DNA of 64,000 nucleotides from Pseudoalteromonas sp. MEBiC 03607 (GCF_004792295.1 NZ_SRRY01000002.1:558001-622000), one strand, 5' to 3'; positions 8,651-18,006 are shown, counted from the first letter of the stretch. A program made the numbers and translations. Notes: generated by a model not told the origin, from the sequence alone.

Positions 8651-9559
8651 TTGGCTACTGCTGATCAAGGTGGCAAACGGATATTTTCACTTTCAAATAA
8701 ACAACTTGAAGAACTCATTGCTGCAATTGAGCAAGCAATTGAATGGCATCAATGTTGGTACAAACGCTTATTGCGAAGCCTTATTGCCAATGTACCAGCA
8801 TGTGAAGAAGATCTTGACGATAATGCTCATGCATTATGCGAATTTGGTCTTTGGTTTAATAAACTCCCCTCTAGTTCTAAAAATTTACACCCGTATTTTG
8901 CTGAAATTGAAATAGCACATCAAAAAATGCACCACGGGGCTAAAGTACTTTTATCTTTGAATGAAGCTAATTCAAAAATCCCGGTCAATCTTTTGGATCA
9001 ATTTCATGAAGATTTAGATAGAGTCCGCTATTTATTTGAGGCAGTGAATGAAGACTTCTCTAAACTTTTGCATAATCGTGATCCCCTAACAGGTGCAAAC
9101 AACCGCACTCATTTACTTAGCAATCTGCGAGAGGAGCATGAGCTTGCGAAAAGAAAGTCACTTAGCTGTGCGTTGATTATGATCGATCTCGATCATTTTA
9201 AACGTGTTAATGATCAATATGGTCATTCCGTAGGAGATAAAGTATTGGTTGCTCTTGTTAAGTGTATTAACTCTCACCTAAGAAAATATGATCATCTGTA
9301 TCGCTATGGCGGCGAAGAGTTTTTAGTATGCTTACCACAAACAGACCTAAAAGGTGCTCAATCATTTGCTGAGCGCTTGAGAGTCGGTGTTGAAGAACTT
9401 GAAATAGATATAGGTAAAGATAAACAGATAAAAATTACCGGCTCTTTTGGGGTCTCTTCTATTCGCGCTGACGATGATATTGAAACAGCAATAGAGGCTG
9501 CGGATAAAGCTATGTATCAGGCAAAAGAATCGGGACGCAACCAAGTGTGTGTAACCTGA
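8651..9559 (+). CDS. dgcZ: DgcZ-type diguanylate cyclase with zinc-sensing CZB domain
   Basis: Makes cyclic di-GMP from two GTP. The N-terminal domain is a chemoreceptor zinc-binding (CZB) domain: the expected ligands are visible as His33, Cys63 in LCEFGLWF, and His90/His94 in AHQKMHHGAK. The C-terminal GGDEF domain has YGGEEF (GGEEF at 220-224). Domain order and length (302 residues) match E. coli DgcZ/YdeH (296), which zinc inhibits. An inhibitory I-site, RKYD, lies exactly five residues before GGEEF. The only sensible start is TTG 8651, preceded by AAAAGG; no ATG occurs until residue 93. The 99 bp before it hold no other gene. Confidence 0.87.
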   Translation: MATADQGGKRIFSLSNKQLEELIAAIEQAIEWHQCWYKRLLRSLIANVPACEEDLDDNAHALCEFGLWFNKLPSSSKNLHPYFAEIEIAHQKMHHGAKVLLSLNEANSKIPVNLLDQFHEDLDRVRYLFEAVNEDFSKLLHNRDPLTGANNRTHLLSNLREEHELAKRKSLSCALIMIDLDHFKRVNDQYGHSVGDKVLVALVKCINSHLRKYDHLYRYGGEEFLVCLPQTDLKGAQSFAERLRVGVEELEIDIGKDKQIKITGSFGVSSIRADDDIETAIEAADKAMYQAKESGRNQVCVT

Positions 9560-9598
9560 TTGGTAGCTTTGCAGCTTTATTTTCTTGAAGAAGGAAAA

Positions 9599-9624
9599 CA
9601 GTGACAGTTTATAAATTGTCACTG
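9599..9624 (-). terminator. Hairpin between convergent dgcZ and GST genes
   Basis: Eight-base arms CAGTGACA / TGTCACTG with a 10-nt AT-rich loop. Read on the minus strand the stem is followed by GTTTTCCTTCTTC, so it best fits a terminator for the GST gene. Confidence 0.5.
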
Positions 9625-9633
9625 CATATTAGA

Positions 9634-10251
9634 TCAGTCGTATTTTGCTTCTAACTCATTGGCTGTGTGATAGCTTTCGTGAGTTTTTAGCTGCTCAAAG
9701 TAGCGTTCGATTTCAGGGAAGTACGACAGCTTACCCGCCTGAGCAACTTGCTCTACAACAAAAGACATCATGAAATCAGCACCGGTCAATGTGTCATCGA
9801 CTAAGTACTGCTTACCTTGTAATTGCTGGTTAACATAGCTCAGTATTTTTGCAATTTCATTATCGGCATAGTCGGCAATAAAGTTAGTTTGACAGCCGTC
9901 TTTAGTAATAAAGAGTTTTAGTAAAAGAGGCACCATGGCAGAACTTTCAGCAAAATGCAGCCATTGCTGATAGTCAACATAACTGTCGCTTTGCTGGCTT
10001 GGCATAAACTTGCCTTTGCCGTACTTACTAATTAAGTAGTCAGTAATTGCGCCAGACTCGGTAATTACTTTACCGTTATCTTCAATAACGGGCGATTTAC
10101 CCAGCGGATGAATTTGTTTTAGTTCATCAGGTGCTAAGAAGGTTTCTTTATTGCGTTGATAAGCAACAATGTCGTAATCGACACCAAGCTCTTCCAGTAA
10201 CCAAATAATACGTTTAGAGCGTGATTTATTTAAATGGTGTAATTTAATCAT
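9634..10251 (-). CDS. Glutathione S-transferase family protein
   Basis: Cytosolic GST, 205 residues. An N-terminal thioredoxin-fold domain (about 1-78) is visible, with the N-terminal motif KSRSKRIIWLLEELGVDYD, the cis-proline segment GKSPVIEDNG and the glutathione gamma-glutamyl contact ESGAITDYL. An all-helical C-terminal domain with TGADFMMSF follows. The first Ser of the KSRSKRI segment could be the catalytic Ser. AAGGA lies 7 nt before ATG 10251. The CurA-type reductase gene lies upstream on the same strand, 47 bp away, so the two may be cotranscribed in electrophile detoxification. Substrate unknown. Confidence 0.9.
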   Translation of the reverse strand: MIKLHHLNKSRSKRIIWLLEELGVDYDIVAYQRNKETFLAPDELKQIHPLGKSPVIEDNGKVITESGAITDYLISKYGKGKFMPSQQSDSYVDYQQWLHFAESSAMVPLLLKLFITKDGCQTNFIADYADNEIAKILSYVNQQLQGKQYLVDDTLTGADFMMSFVVEQVAQAGKLSYFPEIERYFEQLKTHESYHTANELEAKYD

Positions 10252-10298
10252 TCGTTATCCTTAAAAATGGCGTAGCCAAGCTGACTACGCCTTGAAAT

Positions 10299-11330
10299 TT
10301 AAATTGGCTGCTGAACTTGCACGACAGTTTTACCGAAGTTCTCACCATTTAACATCGCATTAAAGGCGTTCAGCGTATTTTCGAAATTAGCTTCAAGATG
10401 CTCTTTATATTTGATTTTTCCTTCGCTTAACCATGTTTGCATGTCTTTTGCGAATTCCTCATAACGATGGGCGTAGTCATCAAAAATAATAAACCCTTGC
10501 ACTTTAATGCGTTTCTTTAAAATGTGACCCATAAGCATAGATAAGCGATCTGGACCTGGCGGCAGCTCGGTAGCGTTGTACTGTGATACTAAACCACATA
10601 ACGGAATACGTGCTTTTGTATTCAACAGGGGTAACACGGCATCAAATACATGGCCACCGACATTTTCGTAATAAACATCAATACCATTATTACACGCTGC
10701 GCTTAACTGCTCTGCAAAATCATTTGCTTTGTGATCAATACAGGCATCAAAGCCTAGGTTTTCAACGGCATGTTGGCATTTTTCTTTACCGCCAGCTACG
10801 CCAACGACCTTACAGCCTTTTAATTTAGCTATTTGCCCTACAGTTGCACCAACAGGCCCTGTAGCTGCAGCAACCACGACTGTTTCGCCCTGCTTTGGCT
10901 CACCAATATCTAAAAGCCCCATGTAAGCGGTAAAACCAGGCATACCCATAATACCAAGTGCATACGAAGGGTTTTCAGGGTTTTTCCCCAGTTTCATTAA
11001 GCCTTCAGTGTCGCTTATTGCGTATTCTTGCCAGCCCGTATAGGCCAATACCCATTCACCTTCTTGGTAGTCAGGGTGGTTTGATTGCTCAACTTGGCAT
11101 ACGGTTGCGCCTACCATCACATCACCAATCTTTACAGGATCAGCATATGATTCAGCATCGCTCATTCGTCCTCGCATATAGGGGTCAAGTGATAGATAAA
11201 TGGTTCTGAGTAATACCTCGCCATCTTTTGGCGCTGATACTGAGTTAGTTTTTAAAACAACATTGTTTTCATTCGCTACGCCACTTGGGCGAGATTCAAG
11301 AATATATTGACGATTCTGAATATCAGACAT
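10299..11330 (-). CDS. curA: NADPH-dependent alkenal/one reductase (CurA/YncB type)
   Basis: Zinc-independent medium-chain dehydrogenase/reductase of the leukotriene B4 12-hydroxydehydrogenase group, which reduces activated C=C bonds of enones with NADPH. Length 343, close to E. coli CurA (345). Visible features are SLDPYMRGRM near the N terminus, the nucleotide-binding AAATGPVGATVGQIAKLKG, and ENVGGHVFDAVLPLL. A clear ribosome-binding site (AAAAGGAG) precedes ATG 11330. GST is the next gene downstream. A diverged paralogue lies at 41734-42732. Curcumin itself is unlikely to be the natural substrate; quinones or lipid enals are more plausible. Confidence 0.88.
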   Translation of the reverse strand: MSDIQNRQYILESRPSGVANENNVVLKTNSVSAPKDGEVLLRTIYLSLDPYMRGRMSDAESYADPVKIGDVMVGATVCQVEQSNHPDYQEGEWVLAYTGWQEYAISDTEGLMKLGKNPENPSYALGIMGMPGFTAYMGLLDIGEPKQGETVVVAAATGPVGATVGQIAKLKGCKVVGVAGGKEKCQHAVENLGFDACIDHKANDFAEQLSAACNNGIDVYYENVGGHVFDAVLPLLNTKARIPLCGLVSQYNATELPPGPDRLSMLMGHILKKRIKVQGFIIFDDYAHRYEEFAKDMQTWLSEGKIKYKEHLEANFENTLNAFNAMLNGENFGKTVVQVQQPI

Positions 11331-11515
11331 ACTAGGCTCCTTTTGCCAGCAGTAAATTAAGATACGCCTTTAACGTTTTGCGGGCATAACATTAAAAATC
11401 AACACTAAAATTGTAATTACTTGATAACGCATCTCCTTTTTTAGGATGAGTTTTTGCGCTAAATATGGGAACGGTGTATGCTGTTTTAAAATTAAGCTAA
11501 CTTAAAAGGATAGTA

Positions 11516-11917
11516 ATGAAGCGTATTTTGTTAGTGGGCTTGGTGACTGTTAATGCTTATGCAAATAACGACGTGTTATCGGTTGATCCAGTGATGCTGC
11601 AAAGCGGTAATTTTGCATTTGAAAATGATGACAAACATTACCCAAAGCAAAGTCAATTTAGAATTGTGCATAGTGTATTAATGAGCAGTGAAAGTGGTCG
11701 TCGTTTAGCTGTTGTGACGATTGAAAACAAAGCATCAGGCTCGCGTATTTTACAGGCTGACCACATTATGGCGCTGTTTGCTGATGGGCGTCGTGTACAT
11801 CCGCAAAGCTTTGACGAAGGCATTAAGTTAGATGATGGTGAAAGGCGCTCATTGACTTTGTCTTTTGGTGAAAACGAATATCCCATATTAGCAGTGTATA
11901 CCAGCTTAGATAATTAA
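11516..11917 (+). CDS. Small exported protein of unknown function
   Basis: 133 residues with a short signal peptide (MKRILLVGLVTVNAYA, probable cleavage after AYA). The mature part is predicted mainly beta, with VVTIENKASGSRILQADHIM and a C-terminal YPILAVYTSLDN. I do not recognise the family. The start follows AAAAGGA at good spacing. The SMP-30-like gene begins 10 bp after its stop, so the two are probably cotranscribed. Confidence 0.75.
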   Translation: MKRILLVGLVTVNAYANNDVLSVDPVMLQSGNFAFENDDKHYPKQSQFRIVHSVLMSSESGRRLAVVTIENKASGSRILQADHIMALFADGRRVHPQSFDEGIKLDDGERRSLTLSFGENEYPILAVYTSLDN

Positions 11918-11927
11918 AAGGATTACC

Positions 11928-12773
11928 ATGAAATCAACGCGTCATTTTTTCGTTTTGAGCGCACTTATTTGCTCGCCTGCTGCGCTAGCGATAGATAGCC
12001 AAGACTTTGTTAAAGATAACGTTTTTACTCAAGGCGTTGAAGGGCCAACCATGTATAACGGTGCCTTGTACGCGGTGAACTATGCCCAGCAAGGAACCAT
12101 TGGCCGCGTTGATAACATGGGCAAAACATCGTTATTTGTAAGGCTACCAAATGACAGCGTTGGTAATGGCTTACAGTTTGACTCGCAAGGTAATTTATTT
12201 ATTGCCGATTACGTGAATCACAATATTTTAAAAGTACCTGCTGGCAGCAATAAAGCAGAAGTGTTCGCCCATAATAGCAACATGAATCAACCCAATGACA
12301 TTGCTATCACCACAAGCGGGGCGCTGTTTGCAAGTGACCCTAATTGGACGAACGAAACGGGCCAACTTTGGCGTATTAATGCAGATGGCAGCACGCATTT
12401 ACTCGAAAAAAACATGGGCACCACCAATGGTATTGCCGTTAATAACGACAACACTAAGCTCTATGTGAACGAGAGTGTGCAGCGAGTAGTTTGGCAATAT
12501 GACTTAGATGAGAACTTAAACATTAGCAATAAAAAAGTTTTGATTAAGTTTGCTGAGCATGGCTTAGACGGCATGCGCGTTAATAATCAAGGACATGTGT
12601 TTATCACTCGTTACGGTGCTGGAAAGGTGCTTGAAGTATCGCCTACCGGCAAGCTATTAAATAGCTACCAATTAAAAGGCCAGCATCCAACTAATTTGAC
12701 CTTTAACGATACGCAAAGCAAAGTGTATGTCACCATGCAAAAGCGCGGTGCAATAGAAGTGATTGAACTTTAG
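11928..12773 (+). CDS. Exported SMP-30/NHL-type beta-propeller protein
   Basis: 281 residues with a cleavable signal peptide (ends SPAALA). The mature protein is a six-bladed propeller of the SMP-30/gluconolactonase/strictosidine synthase-like class, judged from repeated segments such as GLQFDSQGNLFIADYVNHNI, NDIAITTSGALFASD and NGIAVNNDNTKLYVNES. Members hydrolyse lactones or organophosphates, or only bind ligands; the substrate here is unknown. An AAAAGGA site precedes ATG 11928. Its stop overlaps the stop of the convergent helix-hairpin-helix gene by 4 bp. Confidence 0.85.
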   Translation: MKSTRHFFVLSALICSPAALAIDSQDFVKDNVFTQGVEGPTMYNGALYAVNYAQQGTIGRVDNMGKTSLFVRLPNDSVGNGLQFDSQGNLFIADYVNHNILKVPAGSNKAEVFAHNSNMNQPNDIAITTSGALFASDPNWTNETGQLWRINADGSTHLLEKNMGTTNGIAVNNDNTKLYVNESVQRVVWQYDLDENLNISNKKVLIKFAEHGLDGMRVNNQGHVFITRYGAGKVLEVSPTGKLLNSYQLKGQHPTNLTFNDTQSKVYVTMQKRGAIEVIEL

Positions 12774-13003
12774 CCTTGCTTTGCTCGCGTTATAGCGGCG
12801 TTGATTGCCGCTTTCGCTTGCGAGCTATTTTGCCAACAACTTGAATGCAGCATTGACGCTACTCGCTCAGCAATGGTGTTGGCATCAAACCCGGCTAACT
12901 CCTCAAACGATTCAATACCGATTTCTTCAAACCGTTTTATCACCATAGGCCCCACACCTTTGAGCGCTAAAAGCGCGCAGCGCTCTTGCTGGTTAAATGG
13001 CAT
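12770..13003 (-). CDS. Small helix-hairpin-helix protein
   Basis: 77 residues. The segment LLALKGVGPMVIKRFEEIGI is a helix-hairpin-helix typical of sequence-independent DNA-binding modules, followed by GIESFEELAGFDANTIAERV, a second HhH-like turn. It resembles the stand-alone 'pathogenicity locus' (Cdd1-like) HhH family; no enzymatic domain is present. It is convergent with the propeller gene and overlaps it by 4 bp. Role unknown. Confidence 0.75.
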   Translation of the reverse strand: MPFNQQERCALLALKGVGPMVIKRFEEIGIESFEELAGFDANTIAERVASMLHSSCWQNSSQAKAAINAAITRAKQG

Positions 13004-13080
13004 TTGTTACTCCTTATAAATCCTTTTTTTGGTACTTTGCCATATTAATTTTGCATAGCAAATCTAATTTTTGGGTAATA

Positions 13081-13107
13081 AAAAAGCGCACCGGGCAGGG
13101 TGCGCTT
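13081..13107 (-). terminator. Rho-independent terminator of the TonB-dependent receptor gene
   Basis: GC-rich perfect 9-bp stem AAGCGCACC / GGTGCGCTT with a 6-nt loop. On the minus strand it is followed by a run of T (TTTTTATTACC). It lies 40 bp beyond the receptor stop codon. Confidence 0.85.
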
Positions 13108-13146
13108 GAGGGGATCAATCCTGTGTAGCTAAAACAGTAGGATTAA

Positions 13147-15882
13147 TTAAAAGCTTGGAGCATATCTTAGTGAAACACCGACCGAGCGGCCAATCACACT
13201 ATAATCACTCACAGTGTTAAAGTGGTTTGCGCCTATTTCAGGTGTTGGTGGTTCACGGTCTAATAAGTTATCGACACCAAAGTTAACAGCAAGTTCCTCA
13301 TTAACTTGCCAAGCAGCGGCAAAGTCTAAGTAATTTTGTGCTGAAATTGTTTCTGAACGGTCAACAGCATACTCTACTTCACCAATTCTGCGCCAGCCAA
13401 GTTGGAAGTTCATGTTATCTAACTGCCAATCAATGCTTGCTCGGTGTTTGTAGTCAGCTTGTAAAACACTGGCAAAGTCACCCGAACAGGCACTGCCATA
13501 AGTTCCTTTACAGTCAACTTCAGGCACTGTGCTGTTGTTTTGGCGCGTTTGTTTAGTAACAAAGTTACCTTGGTACGAGAATCTAAAACGACCACCCATT
13601 TGCTTTGGTGCATCAATGACATAATTTGCTGCAACGTCGATACCTTCTTGCTCAATTGCGGCTAAGTTAAAGTCATTAACGATAGCTGTGCTAATGAAAC
13701 CGGTGTTTGGATCGCGAAGTACCGCTCCACACAATGGGTTGTTCGGGTTCGGGTCGTCAACATAACAGCTTTGTAGCGCAGCACCTGGCTGAATTTGGCT
13801 TACCGCATCTGTTACGCGAATACTGTAGTAATCGAGTGATAAGTCAAAGCCTTCTAAATAGCTAGGTGTGTAAACAATGCCTAATGTATCTGACTCGGCT
13901 TGCTCAGGCTTAATATTTGGGTTACCACCATAGGTATATTTTGCTGTACTTGAGTCGAACTCAGTGCCAACTGGCGGCGCACCAAACGCAGCACATTGGG
14001 TCGCATCACCGGTGCCCAGTAAACATGGATCGCCGTTATAACGCCCTGCTAGTCGTGGTACAAATTGATCGCTGTTTTGGTCAAATAATGATAACGATAG
14101 CGCTGTGATTGGGCTGGCAAACTCACCTAAGTTAGGTGCTCTAAACGCGGTTAAGCGGTTTGCACGAATACGAATATCGCTGTTAATTGCCCAGTTGATA
14201 CCTAATTTGTAGGTGTCTTCTGCTTCGGTATTTGAGTAATCAGAAATACGGTAGGCACCTTCAAAGCTAAGCTCTTCAGCAAATGGTTTATCAACCAAGA
14301 TAGGCACTAAAATTTCAGCGTAGAATTCTTCTGAGCTAAAGCTTGCATCCATATCAAATGCGCTAATAGATGCGAAGCTGGTACCGTTTCTAAATGCATC
14401 GCCCGGTGTTTGTTTACCGGTTTCTTTACGGTATTCATAACCGATAGCAAAATCAATAGCACCGGCTGGTAACTCAAATAAGAATCCAGAATCACCCGAT
14501 AACGTTGCTGAGATTACGCTTTGTGTACGGTCGCGAGTGGTGTATAGCAGTGGGTCGCTAAAGTCACTGAAATCATGGTTTGGATCAAAAATATCTACCG
14601 AGTTTGCAAGGGCTGCAAAGCGACTATTACCACTGTTATCATTGCGATACGCATTATTATAAATGGTGGCTACTTCGTCGGTTTTACCGTACTGACCATA
14701 TACGTCATAGTATAGGTAGTCTGTAATATCACCTTTTAAACCTAGTTGAAATTGCATTGAATCACGTACCGCTTCGGTGTGTTGCACACCTAAACCTAGG
14801 TTACGTTCAACATTAACAAGGGCATTGCCTTCACTGTCAAACGTCAGTTGGTTGCGCAGTTCATCAGGAATATATGCATTGTCTTGCGTTAGGGTTACTT
14901 GCTCGTTAACAAAAATCGGTGTTTGGCCACTGGCACCAGCACCATTTACGGTCACTTTAGAATACATTGCGCGGCCATAAGCAATGGCACTGTCGCTGAC
15001 ATCAACGTCGAATAATAAGCCCGCAGAAAAACGGTCCATTGGTTGAGTTAAATAACGATCAGGAGTGAAATCAGCTGTTTGACGCTCACTTGTTACAGCA
15101 CCAGAATCAGCAATACCGATACTATTGCCAGATGCAACGTCAGTATAATAACCACCGCTGTTGATCATGGCTGTTGAGTTTTCAAGCGCGTAGTCACGCT
15201 CGCCAGCTAATAGCTCTTTACGCTCAGTATAACCAATATAGCCTGTTACATGACCGCTGCCATCAGCGATATCGCCACCAAAAATAGCTTCAAAGTTAAG
15301 CTTTTCGTTACCGCCGTCGGCACTTTCGTAACTGGTTGAGAATTCAGCGCCAGTAAAATCATCGTCTAAAACAAAGTTAACAACACCAGCTACGGCATCG
15401 GCACCGTAAACCGCTGCTGCACCACCAGTTAATACATCAACGCGTTTAATTAAGCCGGCAGGAATGGTATTTACGTCAACCGAGTTACGAAAACTAAATG
15501 GTACGGCGCGAGTACCGTCAATCAGCACCAATGTGCGGTTTTGGCCAAGGCCACGTAAATCAATGGTTGATGAGCCGAAAGAGTCACCCACTGTTGCACC
15601 TGTGCTGTTAGCACCTGCTGCAGCCTGTGGTAGTTTTGCGGTAATATCTTCAACGTTCACTGCGCGATCTAAGTGAATTTGTGCTTCATCAACACTTACG
15701 ACAGGGCTGCTTGAAACCAGCTCAGTTCGTTGGATGCGTGAACCTGTAACAGTGATCACCTCAGGCTTTTTAACTTGTTCGGCGTCTTCTGCGTGGGCAT
15801 AACTTATTACTGAACTTACAGCTAGAGCTAAAGGCGAGAGCAGCAATAGTGAGCGATGTCCGGTTGTTGTCTTTGCTTTCAT
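13147..15882 (-). CDS. TonB-dependent outer-membrane receptor
   Basis: Ligand-gated outer-membrane beta barrel energised by TonB. A signal peptide (ends AHA) is followed by ITVTGSRIQRTE and a plug domain (about 45-170) with IDLRGLGQNRTLVLIDGTRA and GGAAAVYGADAVAGVVNFVL. The barrel ends in a C-terminal aromatic (YAPSF). The frame is open to 15906, but ATG 15882 has AAGGG at 8-nt spacing and directly starts the signal peptide, giving 911 residues. The plug subtype is common in Alteromonadales receptors for peptides or glycans; the substrate is unknown. It is divergent from anmK, which may or may not be meaningful. Confidence 0.9.
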   Translation of the reverse strand: MKAKTTTGHRSLLLLSPLALAVSSVISYAHAEDAEQVKKPEVITVTGSRIQRTELVSSSPVVSVDEAQIHLDRAVNVEDITAKLPQAAAGANSTGATVGDSFGSSTIDLRGLGQNRTLVLIDGTRAVPFSFRNSVDVNTIPAGLIKRVDVLTGGAAAVYGADAVAGVVNFVLDDDFTGAEFSTSYESADGGNEKLNFEAIFGGDIADGSGHVTGYIGYTERKELLAGERDYALENSTAMINSGGYYTDVASGNSIGIADSGAVTSERQTADFTPDRYLTQPMDRFSAGLLFDVDVSDSAIAYGRAMYSKVTVNGAGASGQTPIFVNEQVTLTQDNAYIPDELRNQLTFDSEGNALVNVERNLGLGVQHTEAVRDSMQFQLGLKGDITDYLYYDVYGQYGKTDEVATIYNNAYRNDNSGNSRFAALANSVDIFDPNHDFSDFSDPLLYTTRDRTQSVISATLSGDSGFLFELPAGAIDFAIGYEYRKETGKQTPGDAFRNGTSFASISAFDMDASFSSEEFYAEILVPILVDKPFAEELSFEGAYRISDYSNTEAEDTYKLGINWAINSDIRIRANRLTAFRAPNLGEFASPITALSLSLFDQNSDQFVPRLAGRYNGDPCLLGTGDATQCAAFGAPPVGTEFDSSTAKYTYGGNPNIKPEQAESDTLGIVYTPSYLEGFDLSLDYYSIRVTDAVSQIQPGAALQSCYVDDPNPNNPLCGAVLRDPNTGFISTAIVNDFNLAAIEQEGIDVAANYVIDAPKQMGGRFRFSYQGNFVTKQTRQNNSTVPEVDCKGTYGSACSGDFASVLQADYKHRASIDWQLDNMNFQLGWRRIGEVEYAVDRSETISAQNYLDFAAAWQVNEELAVNFGVDNLLDREPPTPEIGANHFNTVSDYSVIGRSVGVSLRYAPSF

Positions 15883-15983
15883 GATGATTCCCTTGCGTTT
15901 TATCATTTAAATCAACGCAGGTTGGTTTACTACCTAGACCATTTAGTTAATTTAAAGAGTCATACTTTTTGTTATGATACGTC

Positions 15984-16007
15984 GTGTTCTCCTTTTGGGG
16001 AGAACAC
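15984..16007. repeat. Perfect 9-bp inverted repeat in the receptor/anmK divergent region
   Basis: GTGTTCTCC and GGAGAACAC separated by 6 nt. No T run follows on either strand, so it is unlikely to be a terminator. It lies 102 bp upstream of the receptor start and 134 bp upstream of anmK, a position for an operator or a 5' UTR structure. The rest of 15883-16140 is AT-rich promoter-like DNA. Confidence 0.5.
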
Positions 16008-16140
16008 TGGTACAGTTTTAAAGCAATTTAAAAATCTTTGCAATAATTATTCTTTAAATCTATTATTTTAAAATATAAACTATTCCAAGTCGTCAACCCG
16101 CTTATTTACATCTAATAAGCTGATTTTAAGTGATTTATTT

Positions 16141-17346
16141 ATGCATCAACATATTGAGAAACTGTATTTAAGCGCAAAAAAAGAAAAAAAATTAATTATT
16201 GGTCTGATGAGTGGTACCTCGTTAGATGGTCTTGATATCGCACTGTGTGAAGTATCAGGGCAGGGTATGAACACCCATGTAGAAGTATTAAAGTTTACCA
16301 CCGTCGATTATGACGATGATTATAAAACGCGTGTAAAACGAGTATTTGCCAAACGCGATTGCGACCTTGAAGAAGTCACTTTACTCAACCCATGGATTGG
16401 CCAGTTACATGGTGAAATGGTCGCAAAAACGTTAGCCTCTTGGGGGGTCGAAAATGAGCAGATAGATGTGATTGCCAGTCATGGTCAAACAATTTATCAC
16501 TGCCCTAAAAACCAACATAAGCGCCCAGAATATGGCAATGCAACGCTACAAATTGGCGATAGCGATCACCTTGCAGTGACTGCTGGCATTACCACCATAG
16601 GTGATTTTAGACAAAAACACATAGCAGCGGGTGGTGAAGGTGCACCGCTTGCTGTATATGGTGATTATTTGTACTTCACAAGTACCAGTGAAAACCGCAT
16701 ATTGTTAAACATGGGCGGCATTGCAAACTTAACCTACTTGCCAAAATCGGCTGATCCACGAGCGGTTTTTAGCTCTGATATTGGCCCAGGTAATACCATT
16801 ATGGATGCCTATGTACAGCGTTACTTTGCACCCCTTCATTATGATAAAGATGCCGCTATTGCAACAAAAGGCGCGGTAAATGAAGCTTTACTCACTGCGC
16901 TGTGTGATGATGCATTTTTTGGTTTAGGGTTTCCAAAAACCACCGGGCCAGAAGTGTTCAATCTAGACTATTTAGCAGCGGCACAAGCACGTTCAAATAC
17001 GCAAGCGTTATCGCACTTTGATGTTATGGCAACTTTAGTGCAGTTTTCAGGAGTCATGATTGCCAAGGCAATTAACCAATGCAGTGAAGGCTTAACTGAT
17101 GTGGCTGTATACGCCAGTGGTGGTGGGGTTCATAATCCATTATTAATGAAGATTATTATGGCTCATTGCCCAGAGCTTACTGTAATAAATAACACTGATT
17201 CGTTAGGTATAAATCCAGATGCAAAAGAGGCTGTGTTATTTGCTATTTTAGCGAACGAATGCTTGTCGGGTGGGCAACAACGCTTTGGTAATACCGAGCA
17301 AGGGATCCCCGATATTACCATGGGTAAAATTAGCTTTGCTGACTAG
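16141..17346 (+). CDS. anmK: Anhydro-N-acetylmuramic acid kinase
   Basis: Cytoplasmic kinase that cleaves and phosphorylates 1,6-anhydro-MurNAc to MurNAc-6-phosphate in peptidoglycan recycling. Signature segments are LIIGLMSGTSLDGLDIALCE, SHGQTIYHCP, LNMGGIANLTYLP, DIGPGNTIMDAY and ASGGGVHNPLLM. At 401 residues it is longer than E. coli AnmK (369), partly from an N-terminal extension rich in Lys before the ATP-binding motif. No strong ribosome-binding site precedes ATG 16141, and no better start is available before the MSGTS motif, so the start is somewhat uncertain. Confidence 0.94.
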   Translation: MHQHIEKLYLSAKKEKKLIIGLMSGTSLDGLDIALCEVSGQGMNTHVEVLKFTTVDYDDDYKTRVKRVFAKRDCDLEEVTLLNPWIGQLHGEMVAKTLASWGVENEQIDVIASHGQTIYHCPKNQHKRPEYGNATLQIGDSDHLAVTAGITTIGDFRQKHIAAGGEGAPLAVYGDYLYFTSTSENRILLNMGGIANLTYLPKSADPRAVFSSDIGPGNTIMDAYVQRYFAPLHYDKDAAIATKGAVNEALLTALCDDAFFGLGFPKTTGPEVFNLDYLAAAQARSNTQALSHFDVMATLVQFSGVMIAKAINQCSEGLTDVAVYASGGGVHNPLLMKIIMAHCPELTVINNTDSLGINPDAKEAVLFAILANECLSGGQQRFGNTEQGIPDITMGKISFAD

Positions 17347-17349
17347 GCC

Positions 17350-17826
17350 CTAAAAAAAAGCTAAAAAGGTTGCGCCAATATTGCTGATGTAACGGCGTAG
17401 ACCTTGGTTTTTAGCTTGTTCGCTAGTTAAAAGTTCTGCTGATGTGCTTGCAGCAATGCTAACATCGAATTGGGCGCTGTCTTTAAGTGTTGCATGCATG
17501 CCATGCAGCATTAATTGCAGCACAAATTCGCCACTGTGCGTGACATTTTCTAAAGTAAGGCTGATCACGTGCTGTTCTAAATCGTGTTGTGTTAACGTGT
17601 ACGCAGTAAAATAGGCAGACTCGCGGGCATCAGGGCGTGTTGCACTAATAGAGATCACATCACCTTCGTGAGCATCGTCAGGTAGCACACAACAAAATAC
17701 AACACGCTTTTGCTCATTGGCAGCAAAATGCAATTGTTCATATTCCATAGTGTGCGCAAGCGCTGCACATAAAGGGTCTTCATTAGAGGGGAGTGCAAAC
17801 GAAAGTTGCACCAAGGCACTGTCCAT
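17350..17826 (-). CDS. Conserved-looking cytoplasmic protein of unknown function
   Basis: 158 residues, no signal peptide or membrane segment. Sequence alternates beta-like stretches (QKRVVFCCVLPDD, HVISLTLENV, GEFVLQLMLHG) and ends in a hydrophobic tail LRRYISNIGATFLAFF. I do not recognise a family. It is convergent with anmK, only 3 bp between the stop codons. The ribosome-binding site is poor, so a slightly later start is possible. The 180 bp upstream contain no gene. Confidence 0.6.
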   Translation of the reverse strand: MDSALVQLSFALPSNEDPLCAALAHTMEYEQLHFAANEQKRVVFCCVLPDDAHEGDVISISATRPDARESAYFTAYTLTQHDLEQHVISLTLENVTHSGEFVLQLMLHGMHATLKDSAQFDVSIAASTSAELLTSEQAKNQGLRRYISNIGATFLAFF

Positions 17827-18006
17827 TACTTGTTCATTACATTAGGTGATTAAATTAGCGCCAATTATGAATTAATTAAATTACAGATTTATGACTATTG
17901 TCATATTACGTATTATTTATCGTAAAATCAGAACAAAGTTGAATGTTTAATTTGTTTATTAAAACCTAAGTCTATTTATTTGATTGTTGTTGAACTCCTA
18001 CAAAAG

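Noticed and set aside
8640..8915. 91-codon frame overlapping the diguanylate cyclase start
   Set aside because: It overlaps the CZB-domain coding sequence in another frame, and its product has no family features.
13147..17346. A dedicated muropeptide uptake locus (receptor plus anmK)
   Set aside because: No AmpG-like permease, amidase or regulator accompanies them; only divergent adjacency is seen.
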